DNA of 64,000 nucleotides from Flavobacterium microcysteis (GCF_006385255.1 NZ_VFJE01000056.1:682001-746000), one strand, 5' to 3'. Counted from the stretch's first letter, positions 45,698 through 55,170 are shown. Numbers and translations are program-made. Notes: a model not told the origin generated them from the sequence alone.

Positions 45698-46222
45698 ATG
45701 AAAAAAATTATTTTAACAGTAGCAGCTGTATTTGCTTTTGGGTTTGCTAATGCTCAAGAAGGAATTAAATTTGGTGTTAAGGCTGGTTTGAACTTCACAA
45801 ATTTTGGTGGAGATGGTGACGCAAACGGTAAGACAGGTTTTTATGTTGGAGGTTTGGCAGACTTCACAGTAAGTGACAAATTCCATGTTCAGCCGGAATT
45901 GCTGTATTCTAACGAAGGAGCTGAAGATGCTAAATTAGATTACATAAGAATTCCAATCATGGCTAAGTACTATGTTTATCAAGGATTAAGTATTCAAGCG
46001 GGCCCAGAAATTGCATTTAAAATTGCTGCTGAAAACGATTTTCTGGATGAAAGTACAAAATCAATTGATTTTGCTCTTGGTGTTGGAGCTGGTTATGAAT
46101 TGCCAAACGGCTTATTCTTTGATTTGAGATATAACGCAGGTTTGACAAATATTAACGATACTGATACTGGTTTCGATGTTAAAAACACAGGTTTCCAAAT
46201 AGGAGCGGGTTACAGATTTTAA
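45698..46222 (+). CDS. Outer-membrane beta-barrel protein, tandem copy 2
   Basis: 174 residues. From residue 21 on it follows copy 1 (changes S/G, G/A, T/S, I/V, N/K only). Its signal peptide instead matches that of the third barrel gene (MKKI-LTVAAVFAFGFANAQ, one change). Single gene with its own promoter and terminator. Confidence 0.9.
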   Translation: MKKIILTVAAVFAFGFANAQEGIKFGVKAGLNFTNFGGDGDANGKTGFYVGGLADFTVSDKFHVQPELLYSNEGAEDAKLDYIRIPIMAKYYVYQGLSIQAGPEIAFKIAAENDFLDESTKSIDFALGVGAGYELPNGLFFDLRYNAGLTNINDTDTGFDVKNTGFQIGAGYRF

Positions 46223-46242
46223 TCTTATAATTTTATAGAATG

Positions 46243-46276
46243 AAATGCCTTCCCTTAACGGAAGGCATTTTTATTT
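46243..46276 (+). terminator. Terminator after barrel copy 2
   Basis: Stem AAATGCCTTCC / GGAAGGCATTT (46243-46253, 46260-46270) and a T run. Confidence 0.85.
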
Positions 46277-46410
46277 TTAGAAATTAGCTTTATATTAACT
46301 TTCTGTCTAGTGCATTGATTATCAATTAGTAATGTGGTGTTAGGGTGTTTCGTACGAATTTAATGATAAATGAAAAATAACATGTCAGTTGTTTCGTGTT
46401 ATTTTTTTTA

Positions 46411-46418
46411 TACTTTTG
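46411..46418 (+). promoter_or_regulatory. -7 element, third barrel gene
   Basis: TACTTTTG preceded by GTTTCGTGTTATTTTTTTT, as in copy 1, and followed by TTTTAAAACTAAACAAACATG minus one base. Confidence 0.6.
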
Positions 46419-46444
46419 CCGCATAATTTTAAAACTAAACAAAC

Positions 46445-47047
46445 ATGAAAAAAATTGTTTTAACTGTAGCTGCCGTATTCGCATTCGGTTTTGCTAACGC
46501 TCAGGAAGAGACTTCTGAAGGCTTTAAAAAAGGTGATGCATTCATTTCTGGTGCTGTAGGTTTTGGTTCAACTAAAACTGGAGATTTCAAAACTAGTGAA
46601 TTTGAAATCGCTCCAAGTGCAGGTTACTTTGTAACTGAAAACATCGCTGTAGGTGTTGCTTTCGGATACCTATCTTCTAAAGTTGATGTAGGTACTGCTG
46701 ATGCTAAAAACAGCACATTGTCTGTTGGTGCTTTCGGTAGATACTACTTCACACCAGCTTCTAAATTCTCTATCTTCGGTCAATTGGGTGTAAACTATAT
46801 GAGCTATGATAATGAGTTTGATCCTGAAGCAGGAACACTTGGTGAGTTCAAAGGTGATGGTTTTGGTGTAAAAGTAGCTCCAGGTGTTAGCTATTTCCTT
46901 GCTAAAAACTTTGCAATCGAAGCTTCTTTCGGAGTTCTAGGTTTCGAAACTACTAAGCCAGATGCTGACGGTGCTGAGAAAACAAATTCTTTTGATTTCG
47001 GTCTTGACATGAGAGATATCAAATTAGGATTGGTTTACAAATTCTAA
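46445..47047 (+). CDS. Outer-membrane beta-barrel protein, third in series
   Basis: 200 residues. The signal peptide is almost the same as copy 2, but the mature barrel is different (GDAFISGAVGFGSTKTGDF, YFVTENIAVGVAFGYL, ending IKLGLVYKF). It uses preferred codons heavily, suggesting strong expression. Followed by a strong terminator. Confidence 0.9.
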   Translation: MKKIVLTVAAVFAFGFANAQEETSEGFKKGDAFISGAVGFGSTKTGDFKTSEFEIAPSAGYFVTENIAVGVAFGYLSSKVDVGTADAKNSTLSVGAFGRYYFTPASKFSIFGQLGVNYMSYDNEFDPEAGTLGEFKGDGFGVKVAPGVSYFLAKNFAIEASFGVLGFETTKPDADGAEKTNSFDFGLDMRDIKLGLVYKF

Positions 47048-47069
47048 GAAATAAAATTAGAATATATTC

Positions 47070-47100
47070 AAAAAGGCTTCCCATTTGGGAAGCCTTTTTC
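47070..47100 (+). terminator. Terminator after the third barrel gene
   Basis: Stem AAAAAGGCTTCCCA / TGGGAAGCCTTTTT with a 2-nt inner loop. Confidence 0.9.
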
Positions 47101-47124
47101 TTTTAAGATTCACTTCGGTTTCCC

Positions 47125-47132
47125 TAACTTTG
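47125..47132 (+). promoter_or_regulatory. -7 element of the ABC ATPase gene
   Basis: TAACTTTG, 20 bp before ATG 47152. Confidence 0.55.
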
Positions 47133-47151
47133 CACTCTTCAATCCACATTC

Positions 47152-48099
47152 ATGTTATCAGTCCAGAACATTTTTTTCGGCTATACCGAAAAACAAGTTA
47201 TAGAGAATATCAGCTTTACCATCCAAAAAGGCCAAAATATTGCAATAATAGGCGAGAGCGGCTGTGGAAAAAGCACGCTTTTGAAATTGATTTATGGTCT
47301 TTATGATTTGGATGAAGGACAGATTTTCTATAATGATACGCCTATTTTAGGCCCAAAATACAATTTGATTCCCGGAGAAGATTATATCAAATACCTGGCG
47401 CAGGATTTTGACCTGATGCCTTATATAACTGTTGAGGAAAATGTTGGGAAATATCTTTCCAATGTCAATAAGGAAGAAAAGGCGCAGCGTGTTGCTGACC
47501 TGCTTGCTATGGTTGAAATGTCTGATTATGCCAAAACCAAGGCAAAATATCTAAGCGGAGGACAGCAGCAAAGGGTGGCGTTGGCTAGAGTTCTGGCTTT
47601 GGAACCCGAAGTACTGCTGTTGGATGAGCCTTTTAGTCATATTGACAATTTTAGAAAAAACGCTTTACGCAGAAATCTGTTCGCTTATTTGAAGAGAAAA
47701 GGTATAACCTGTATCGTAGCAACGCACGATAGCGCAGACGCGCTTTCTTTTGCTGATGAGACCATAGTGATGCAGAAAGGTAAAATGCTTGAAAAGGCGC
47801 CTTCTAAAGAGCTTTATTTTAATCCGGTTAATAAATATGCAGCATCACTTTTTGGTGAGATCAATGAAATCGTGGTGGAAGATGAGAACGGGACAATGAC
47901 ACACCTGCTTTTATATCCACACCAATTAAAAGTGGCCCAATCAGGTTTTATACAGGTTTTGGTAAAACAATCTTATTTTAAAGGAAACCGATACCTCGTC
48001 AAGGCGATATTGGAAAAACAGGTTATTTTCTTCGAACATAATATGGCTTTAGAAAACGATACGCTCGTTTATCTGGAAGTAAGCAATAAAGTATCTTAA
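47152..48099 (+). CDS. ABC transporter ATP-binding protein (importer-like)
   Basis: 315 residues. Walker A GESGCGKST (34-42), signature LSGGQQQR, Walker B VLLLDEP and the switch His in VATHDSA are complete. A C-terminal extension (about 225-315) of beta character resembles the regulatory TOBE-like tail of importer ATPases such as PotA/CysA. No permease or binding protein is adjacent, so the transported substrate is unknown. Confidence 0.92.
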   Translation: MLSVQNIFFGYTEKQVIENISFTIQKGQNIAIIGESGCGKSTLLKLIYGLYDLDEGQIFYNDTPILGPKYNLIPGEDYIKYLAQDFDLMPYITVEENVGKYLSNVNKEEKAQRVADLLAMVEMSDYAKTKAKYLSGGQQQRVALARVLALEPEVLLLDEPFSHIDNFRKNALRRNLFAYLKRKGITCIVATHDSADALSFADETIVMQKGKMLEKAPSKELYFNPVNKYAASLFGEINEIVVEDENGTMTHLLLYPHQLKVAQSGFIQVLVKQSYFKGNRYLVKAILEKQVIFFEHNMALENDTLVYLEVSNKVS

Positions 48100-48102
48100 A
48101 AT

Positions 48103-48136
48103 AAAAATCCCGGAATCAAAAGATTCCGGGATTTTT
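48103..48136. terminator. Terminator between the ABC ATPase and S9 peptidase genes
   Basis: 15-bp stem AAAAATCCCGGAATC / GATTCCGGGATTTTT with a 4-nt loop. Serves both convergent genes. Confidence 0.92.
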
Positions 48137-48158
48137 TAATTTTATAGATAGCTCCAAA

Positions 48159-50567
48159 TTAGTTTTTCAGATGCTTTTCCAGGAACTGATCTTGTTCCCA
48201 AAGCAAGTGAAGGATGTTTTCTTTAGCAGCATATCCGTGGCTTTCTTTTGGTAATAAAAGCAATCTTACCGGTGCTCCAAGACCTTTTAGAGCCTGGAAA
48301 TATCTTTCAGACTGCAATGTGAAGGTTCCTGGATTGTTATCAGCATCACCATGCACAAGCAAAAGCGGAGTTTTCATCTTGTCAGCCGTCATGAAAGGCG
48401 ACATGGTGTTGTATATTTCAGGGACTTCCCAGTAGTTTCTTTGCTCACTTTGGAAACCGAATGGTGTAAGCGTTCTGTTGTAAGCACCGCTTCTGGCAAT
48501 ACCACAAGCAAATAAATCAGAATGTGTTAGCAAGTTTGCTGTCATAAACGCACCATAAGAGTGTCCTCCAACAGCAACTTTTTTACGGTTGATATAACCT
48601 AGTTTATCTACAGCGTCAATTGCAGCTGCAGCGTTGTCAACCAATTGAGTGATAAAAGTATCGTTTGGTTCTGCTGAGCCTTCTCCAATAATTGGGAAAG
48701 ACGCATCATCCAAAACTACATAGCCTTTGGCTACCCAGTAAACGAAAGAACCATAGTTAGGGAACGTAAATTCATTCGGGTTTTGAGAACTTTGTCCAGC
48801 ACTGTTTTTGTCTTTGTACTCTTCAGGATAAGCCCAGATCAAAAGAGGCAATTTCTCTTTTTTCTTCATGTCATAGCCAACAGGAAGATATAATGTTCCA
48901 GAAAGCTCTACACCGTCTTTTCTTTTGTATTTGATTACTTCTTTATGTACGTTTTTGATACTTTCAAATGGGTTTTTGAAAGCAGTAATCTGTGTTAGCT
49001 CATTCTTCTTTTTGATGTTTCTGAAGTAGTAGTTCGGGTATTCGCTTTTCGACTGAATCTGAACTAATACATCACCTTTTTTGAAGTCTTCAATAGAGAA
49101 GATGCTTTCTTTTTTGTCTTTGTAAGCAGATTGATACAAACGTTTTGCTTTGAAAGTCTTAATGTTGAATTCATCAATAAAAGGGAACTGTCCGTTTTTA
49201 GTATGACCTTCACCAATAAGGAATGCATTGTCATTTTCAAGAGCCAATACTTGTCTTCCATACTGGTTTTTAACTGTTTCGAAGCTTCCCGGATCAGAAT
49301 AGATATCTTGAGAATTTCTGTCAAAAATTACTTTTGGAGCCTGGCCCGGATTTGACGGGTTAATCAAATACGTTTTCTCGTTTCTGGTGTCATACCATTG
49401 GTCAAATAAAATAGCCGTAGTGTTATTTCCCCAAATAATTCCTCCATAACGTTGCGCTGTTTTAGCCAAAGAAGTAGGGTTGGAAGTAAAAGGAGCTTGC
49501 CATAAGAAAACTTCATCTCTGAAATCTACTTTGTTAGCAGGATCACCACCATCTAAAGCTTCAACATAAGAAAGAGTTGCAGGCGCATCACTTCTCCAGT
49601 TCATGCTTCTTTTTCCTTTACGTGTAGCCATGAATCCTTTTGGCATGATTTCAGAAAGAGGCACTTCGTTAACCATCTTAACTTCTTTTCCTGTAAGATC
49701 GTATACGATAGATTTCATAGGGAAACGGCTCAAAGGAACGATATAAGAAAATGGTTTCTGTATCGTAGTAATCATGATGTAGTTTCCGTCAGGAGAAAAA
49801 CCTTCGCCAGCATATAAGTCTGCACTTTTATAAAGGGACGCTTTTCCGCTTAGGTCAATTTTATAAAGTTCTGAAGTTACTAATGTTTCAAAATTAGTCT
49901 CGTCAGTCTTGTTTTTTAATAAATCCTGGTAGGTTCTGTTCTGTGATTTAGAACCGTCGCTGGTAGAAACTGTAGGTCCTTTTGGAAGGTCTTTTTTAGA
50001 ATCGATCAGAGCAGGACGGTTTTTAGGAAGCATCTTAACCAATAGGTTCTGGTTATCTCTGTACCAGCTGAATGGGCCACCCATATTTGCATTTACAGTT
50101 GCATCTGTTAATCGGGTTGCTTTTGCAGAAGCCATATCCAAAACCCACAATTCTACTCCTGTAGCTGTAGTGTGTGTGAAAGCAATTTTCTTTTCGTCAG
50201 GAGACCAGGAAATATTGCTGATTTTTGGATTTTGTGGCAAACCGGTTACCTGAATTTCATTCTTGTCCTTGATTTTACGGACTTTCAGGTTGTTTATATA
50301 CGTTACGGTGCTTGAGATATTGGTAATTGGGTTGATTCTCAAACCGCCTAATCTCATTTCTTCCTGATTTAATTCATCAAGAGTTTTGTAAGTGTTTCGG
50401 TACGAAAGAAGCATGTATTCTTTCTTAGTATCCATCGTAACCGAAGGAGCTCTTTCGTAGTCAGCCAGGTCCAAAATTTCTTTGGAAGGCTTCTGGTAAG
50501 TAAGCTCTTCCTGCGAAAATCCTGTCAAACCGACAAGCAGGAAAAGCATAGATAGCTTTAATTTCAT
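48159..50567 (-). CDS. S9-family serine peptidase (prolyl oligopeptidase type)
   Basis: 802 residues. Signal peptide (1-18, ending GFSQ), a beta-propeller region (about 100-530), then the alpha/beta-hydrolase catalytic domain (about 550-802). The triad is visible: Ser in GGHSYGAFM, Asp in HGDADNNPG and His in ESHGYAA. The arrangement resembles the glutamyl endopeptidase/acyl-peptidase branch of S9. Exported, probably periplasmic. Confidence 0.92.
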   Translation of the reverse strand: MKLKLSMLFLLVGLTGFSQEELTYQKPSKEILDLADYERAPSVTMDTKKEYMLLSYRNTYKTLDELNQEEMRLGGLRINPITNISSTVTYINNLKVRKIKDKNEIQVTGLPQNPKISNISWSPDEKKIAFTHTTATGVELWVLDMASAKATRLTDATVNANMGGPFSWYRDNQNLLVKMLPKNRPALIDSKKDLPKGPTVSTSDGSKSQNRTYQDLLKNKTDETNFETLVTSELYKIDLSGKASLYKSADLYAGEGFSPDGNYIMITTIQKPFSYIVPLSRFPMKSIVYDLTGKEVKMVNEVPLSEIMPKGFMATRKGKRSMNWRSDAPATLSYVEALDGGDPANKVDFRDEVFLWQAPFTSNPTSLAKTAQRYGGIIWGNNTTAILFDQWYDTRNEKTYLINPSNPGQAPKVIFDRNSQDIYSDPGSFETVKNQYGRQVLALENDNAFLIGEGHTKNGQFPFIDEFNIKTFKAKRLYQSAYKDKKESIFSIEDFKKGDVLVQIQSKSEYPNYYFRNIKKKNELTQITAFKNPFESIKNVHKEVIKYKRKDGVELSGTLYLPVGYDMKKKEKLPLLIWAYPEEYKDKNSAGQSSQNPNEFTFPNYGSFVYWVAKGYVVLDDASFPIIGEGSAEPNDTFITQLVDNAAAAIDAVDKLGYINRKKVAVGGHSYGAFMTANLLTHSDLFACGIARSGAYNRTLTPFGFQSEQRNYWEVPEIYNTMSPFMTADKMKTPLLLVHGDADNNPGTFTLQSERYFQALKGLGAPVRLLLLPKESHGYAAKENILHLLWEQDQFLEKHLKN

Positions 50568-50745
50568 ATTATTTATGTTAGAGTTGATGAAACATTTGTC
50601 TAAAATAAGTCAAGCTTGTTACATCTGCTAAAATATTTAGTTAATAAATAAATGCATTCCGTGAAAAAAGCACTTGTGAAATAAACTGTCAATTGCTGAT
50701 ATTGAAATATTTGCTAACTTGTGCAACAGATAATTCGCAGATGCG

Positions 50746-50753
50746 TAAATTTG
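50746..50753 (+). promoter_or_regulatory. -7 element of the second KASIII gene
   Basis: TAAATTTG with a TTG at 50719-50721 (24-bp spacer, slightly long), 29 bp before the start. Confidence 0.5.
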
Positions 50754-50782
50754 CGGTCTGATTTTTAACGAAATAATAAAAT

Positions 50783-51793
50783 ATGTATCATTCGAAAATT
50801 GCAGGTTTAGGATATTATGTTCCTGAAAATATTGTTACTAATGATGATTTGTCTAAAAAAATAGACACTAATGATGAGTGGATCCAGGAACGTACAGGAA
50901 TTCAGGAAAGACGCCATATAGTAAAAGGCGACGGGAATACTACTACGTCTATGGGTGTAAAAGCAGCAAAAATTGCAATAGAGCGTTCCGGAGTAGCAAA
51001 AGAAGATATTGATTTTATCGTTTTTGCTACGTTGAGCCCTGATTACTATTTTCCAGGTCCTGGAGTTTTGGTTCAAAGAGATTTAGGATTAAATACGGTT
51101 GGTGCTTTGGATATTCGAAACCAATGTTCAGGTTTTGTATATGCCTTGTCAATTGCAGACCAGTATATCAAGACTGGCATGTATAAAAATATCTTGATTA
51201 TTGGTTCTGAAGTGCATTCGACAGGATTAGATATGACAACACGTGGACGTGGTGTTTCGGTAATTTTTGGTGATGGGGCAGGAGCGGCAATAATTTCAAG
51301 AGAAGAAGATTCAAACAAAGGAATTTTGTCGACACACCTGCATTCTGAAGGGCAATATGCGGAAGAACTTATCGTAAAAGCTCCCGGAATGGGCGGACGT
51401 TGGGTAACCGATATTATTGCAGATAATGATCCGAATGATGAAAGCTATTTCCCATACATGAATGGGCAATTTGTATTTAAAAATGCAGTGGTTCGTTTTA
51501 GTGAAGTGATTATGGAAGGCTTAAAAGCCAGCAATCTGGATGTTTCTGATATCAATATGCTGATTCCACATCAGGCGAATTTGAGAATTTCTCAATTTAT
51601 CCAGCAAAAATTTAAGTTGACAGACGACCAGGTTTATAATAATATCCAGAAATACGGAAATACTACCGCAGCTTCCATTCCAATTGCTTTGACAGAAGCA
51701 TGGGAGCAAGGAAAAATAAAATCTGGCGACCTTGTGGTGTTGGCTGCTTTTGGAAGTGGCTTCACCTGGGGGAGTGTAGTTATTCGTTGGTAA
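50783..51793 (+). CDS. 3-oxoacyl-ACP synthase III family protein, second copy
   Basis: 336 residues with the KASIII triad: Cys115 (RNQCSGF), His263 (IPHQAN) and Asn293 (YGNTTAA). Compared with the copy at 22815 it has a longer insertion after residue 195 (KAPGMGGRWVTDIIADNDPND), typical of a separate KASIII branch. Primer substrate unknown. Single gene; the housekeeping fabH may be elsewhere. Confidence 0.9.
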   Translation: MYHSKIAGLGYYVPENIVTNDDLSKKIDTNDEWIQERTGIQERRHIVKGDGNTTTSMGVKAAKIAIERSGVAKEDIDFIVFATLSPDYYFPGPGVLVQRDLGLNTVGALDIRNQCSGFVYALSIADQYIKTGMYKNILIIGSEVHSTGLDMTTRGRGVSVIFGDGAGAAIISREEDSNKGILSTHLHSEGQYAEELIVKAPGMGGRWVTDIIADNDPNDESYFPYMNGQFVFKNAVVRFSEVIMEGLKASNLDVSDINMLIPHQANLRISQFIQQKFKLTDDQVYNNIQKYGNTTAASIPIALTEAWEQGKIKSGDLVVLAAFGSGFTWGSVVIRW

Positions 51794-51800
51794 AAAAAAG

Positions 51801-51912
51801 AGGCTAAGGTGCTGAGGCGCTAAGCTGCTAAGATTTTATGACTCTGGGTTAAAAAAAACTCTCTAAAACCTTAGTGCCTTAGTACCTTAGTACCTCAGAA
51901 TCTTAGTACCTC
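51801..51912. repeat. 8-bp-period repeats in inverted arrangement
   Basis: Left block 51801-51832 runs in units GCTAAGGT, GCTGAGGC, GCTAAGCT. Right block 51868-51912 has the complementary form with ACCTTAGT and GCCTTAGT units. The right block ends 8 bp before the start of the L,D-transpeptidase gene. Imperfect long hairpins are possible. No coding frame. Confidence 0.75.
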
Positions 51913-51919
51913 AAAAAAA

Positions 51920-52417
51920 ATGCTTCTTCTAATCCTCCCCATCTCCTTCCTCCTTTACTATTTTTATCCAGGATCAAAATTGCCGAAAGGTAAGGCTATC
52001 GATAGGATAGAAGTTTACAAGTCAAAACGAAGGATGAGAGTCTATTATGGAAATGTTCTTTTAAAAACATATCGTATAGCCTTGGGGAAAAATCCGGTAG
52101 GGCATAAAGAATTTGAGGGCGATTGCAAAACTCCGGAAGGAATTTATACGATAGACGGAAAGAACCCGAATAGCGCTTTCCACAAAAATCTAGGAGTTTC
52201 TTATCCTAATGAAAAAGATGTTGAGCATGCCATGACTTTAGGAAAGTCGGCGGGTGGCGATATAAAAATTCACGGACTTCGGAATGGTTTCGGTTATAGA
52301 AGAAAGTTCCACCGATGGAAAAATTGGACAGCCGGCTGTATTGCTGTAACAGATGACGAAATTGACGAATTATATGAAGCAGTGGAAATAGGAGCGGTAA
52401 TAGAAATATTTCCTTGA
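51920..52417 (+). CDS. L,D-transpeptidase (YkuD) domain protein
   Basis: 165 residues: an N-terminal membrane anchor (about 1-17), then a YkuD domain with the His of IKIHGLRNG (H118) and the catalytic Cys140 in NWTAGCIAV. It forms 3-3 peptidoglycan cross-links or attaches proteins to peptidoglycan; the exact substrate is not visible. ATG 51920 directly follows an A8 tract and the repeat block. Confidence 0.92.
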   Translation: MLLLILPISFLLYYFYPGSKLPKGKAIDRIEVYKSKRRMRVYYGNVLLKTYRIALGKNPVGHKEFEGDCKTPEGIYTIDGKNPNSAFHKNLGVSYPNEKDVEHAMTLGKSAGGDIKIHGLRNGFGYRRKFHRWKNWTAGCIAVTDDEIDELYEAVEIGAVIEIFP

Positions 52418-52436
52418 ATGCAGGATTTATAAAATA

Positions 52437-52469
52437 AAAAAACTCGGAGGCATCACTTCCGAGTTTTTC
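52437..52469. terminator. Terminator after the L,D-transpeptidase gene
   Basis: Stem AAACTCGGA / TCCGAGTTT with a 9-nt loop and T tract; A tract on the other side, so also usable by the gene ending at 52508. Confidence 0.85.
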
Positions 52470-52507
52470 ATTCTAACCCAATATATAAAAAAATCTAAAA
52501 TTGATTC

Positions 52508-54922
52508 TTAGAACATACCGCCACCTTGTTTCGTGTTATCTTCACGATACTTTCTTTGCAGCGCTCTGTTTTTACCACCACCAAACATATAGTTGATTCC
52601 GAAGTAAAGGCTTTGGCTTTCCCATCTGAAAACTCCTGTGCTTGGATATGGATTTCTGCTGTCGAAGCCATATTCCATCATATTAAAGACGTCATTGAAA
52701 CGAACACTGAAGTTCATCTTGTTGTTCAACATAGAGTAACGTGCTCCCATATCAATTTTGTACATGTCTTTGCTATCATTTTGAACTCCATCAACACCAC
52801 TTCTATAGAAACCAAACAATAGGAAGCTCAAATTCTTTGTTGCTTTGAAGTTACTATTCAATCTTGCATTAAATGCAGCAGCGTCAATTTCTTTTCTTAC
52901 AAAATCAAACTGGTCGATTGTTCCAGGTCTCAATACAGAAACCAGACCTTTTTGTGAAATACTTGAGAAATCGATAGAAGGCTGAACATCCCACCATTTT
53001 GCAATTTTGTAGTTGGCAGACAATTCAAATCCGTAAGCAGAATTGTTGTCAAAGTTAGCCCAGCTCATGATCAAGTCATTTGGGTTGTCTGTAGTTTCGT
53101 CAGAATATAAAACTCGGCTAATTTCATCATTGATCAATCTGTAGTAAACACCTCCTGTAATCGAGCCTTTTGTAAGTATTCTGGTATAGTTCAATTCTAC
53201 AGAGTTGGTAAACTGTGGCTCTAATTCCTGATTACCCAAACCGGTAACCAAAGGCGTTGCAAACTCTCTGATTGGTTTTGTCTGTTCTAAGCTTGGTCTG
53301 TCAACACGACGGCTGTAGCTCAACTGGAACATGTCTTTCTCATTCAGGTTATACGTAAAATAAGCTGACGGATAAACTGTGATATAATCGTCCTCAAAAG
53401 CTACTTTGCTATTGTTTACATTCAGGTTAGCCTGTACTTTATAGCTTTCAAAACGTGCTCCAAGTTGGTAACTGAATTTTTCAAACTTCTGTCCGAAAGT
53501 AGCATAAGCTGAGTAGATGTCAATATCGTATGTATAGTTTGAACTTCTGTTTCCAATTGGAACCAACAGGTTTCCTGTAGTATAATCGTTTGATGTTCTT
53601 GTGATTCTGGCTTCAGCACCCAATTCAAGAGTCGATTTTTCAGACAAAGGATTTACGTAATCCAGGTTTAAAGTTGTGGTTTTTCTTTTGTCAACAATTT
53701 TGTCATTATAAATAACCTGTTCTGCCGGATTAACAAATGTTGTCGTGTTGAAATTTGCTTTTTGCGTCTGGTCATAATCATTGTAGTTTCCTTCAAAGTC
53801 CAAAGTATGGCCTTCTTTTGCAAACTTATGTTTATAGGCCAGGTTATAGGCACCACTATTATTGTCTGTATCATATCTTCCTAGCTGCAATACATTTGGC
53901 AGGTCTCCATTCAGGTAACGAATATCAGTATCTACATTTCCTTTACCATTCATTGAGTTTTGGTTCGTATAGAATGAAATCGTATTGTTATCATCGATAT
54001 AATAATCCATGCCAATCTTGTATAAATACGATTCATTGTCATTCAGCATATTAAGCTTCTGTTGTGAATTATTGTCGAATCTTTGGATAAAACCGTCATT
54101 GTGGTATTTTCCGAAGTTGCTTCCTCCATTTCCAAAGAAGTTTACTTTTCCGGTTCTGTAGTTCATGTCCAAAGAGTTGTTGAATTTTGGATCTTTGGCG
54201 AATGTAATTCCTGAGTTTAAGCTTCCGTTGAAACCGTTATTTGAGTTTTTATGCAACACAATGTTGATAATACCCGACATTCCTTCCGGATTGTATTTGG
54301 CACTCGGGTTCGTAATCAATTCGATTTTCTTGATTGATGTAGAAGGAATCTGTTTTAGCAATTGTGCCGGATCCATATTGGTTGGTCTTCCGTCTATCAA
54401 TACCCTAACATTTTGGTTTCCTCTTAAGGAGATTTTTCCATCCTGATCAACATTCACAGAAGGAATATTGTTCATGATTTCTGAAGCTGTGGCTCCGGCC
54501 GTTGTAAGGTCGCGTCCTACGTTGATTACTTTTCGGTCGATTTTTTGCTCAATCGTTGAGCGTTCTGCAATAACTTCAACGCCTTCCAGCTGAGTTGCTT
54601 CGTCTGCAAGGGTAATTCTGCTTAATGACAAGCTTTTTTGACCTGTTGTAAGATCGGCCTTTCCGTTATAAGGCTTGTATCCGATAAACTGTATCTCGAC
54701 ATTGTAATTCTTAGGAGCAAGTCCTTTTACTTCAAAATCACCACTATCATCAGTGATACTTCCTGTAATTACTGTCTCACCTTCCTTCACCGTCACGGTA
54801 GCGTAAGAAATCGGTTGTCCCGATTTATCGACTACCTTTCCTGTAATCGTCAGATTGTTTTGTGCCTGCATAGAAAGCAATGGCATCATAATAAGGCTTA
54901 GAATAAATAATTTTAGTCTCAT
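52508..54922 (-). CDS. TonB-dependent-receptor-like outer-membrane protein
   Basis: 804 residues. Signal peptide (1-20), CarboxypepD_reg-like domain (about 22-105, ITGKVVDKSGQPISYATVTV), plug domain (about 120-215, with VNVDQDGKISLRGNQNVRVL), then a long beta-barrel of the OMP_b-brl_3 type. The plug and barrel suggest uptake or export of a large ligand; no SusD partner or transporter gene is adjacent. A minus-strand TACATTTG at 54961-54954 is a likely -7 element. Confidence 0.9.
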   Translation of the reverse strand: MRLKLFILSLIMMPLLSMQAQNNLTITGKVVDKSGQPISYATVTVKEGETVITGSITDDSGDFEVKGLAPKNYNVEIQFIGYKPYNGKADLTTGQKSLSLSRITLADEATQLEGVEVIAERSTIEQKIDRKVINVGRDLTTAGATASEIMNNIPSVNVDQDGKISLRGNQNVRVLIDGRPTNMDPAQLLKQIPSTSIKKIELITNPSAKYNPEGMSGIINIVLHKNSNNGFNGSLNSGITFAKDPKFNNSLDMNYRTGKVNFFGNGGSNFGKYHNDGFIQRFDNNSQQKLNMLNDNESYLYKIGMDYYIDDNNTISFYTNQNSMNGKGNVDTDIRYLNGDLPNVLQLGRYDTDNNSGAYNLAYKHKFAKEGHTLDFEGNYNDYDQTQKANFNTTTFVNPAEQVIYNDKIVDKRKTTTLNLDYVNPLSEKSTLELGAEARITRTSNDYTTGNLLVPIGNRSSNYTYDIDIYSAYATFGQKFEKFSYQLGARFESYKVQANLNVNNSKVAFEDDYITVYPSAYFTYNLNEKDMFQLSYSRRVDRPSLEQTKPIREFATPLVTGLGNQELEPQFTNSVELNYTRILTKGSITGGVYYRLINDEISRVLYSDETTDNPNDLIMSWANFDNNSAYGFELSANYKIAKWWDVQPSIDFSSISQKGLVSVLRPGTIDQFDFVRKEIDAAAFNARLNSNFKATKNLSFLLFGFYRSGVDGVQNDSKDMYKIDMGARYSMLNNKMNFSVRFNDVFNMMEYGFDSRNPYPSTGVFRWESQSLYFGINYMFGGGKNRALQRKYREDNTKQGGGMF

Positions 54923-55111
54923 TGGGCTATTTTTTGATTGATGTTTGATGTTGCAAATGTATTTGTTTTTCTATTAACATGTAATGCATAGTACTAGTTT
55001 ATACAAAAATTAACATCTTTTTAATATTGAACGTGTTTTAGCTGACTATATAGACTATAGAAATAAAAATATGTTACACATTTTTTCATATTTAAATTCA
55101 TTCCAAACAAT

Positions 55112-55139
55112 AAAAAGGCTTCCTGTTTTAGGAAGCCTT
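55112..55139 (-). terminator. Terminator after the type B T9SS gene
   Basis: Stem AAGGCTTCC / GGAAGCCTT (55115-55123, 55131-55139) with A residues on the plus side. Confidence 0.8.
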
Positions 55140-55170
55140 CTGATTAGCTGTAAATTAGTAGCTTTTAAAT

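Noticed and set aside
51801-51912. CRISPR array
   Set aside because: Units are only 8 bp with no spacers; a simple tandem repeat.
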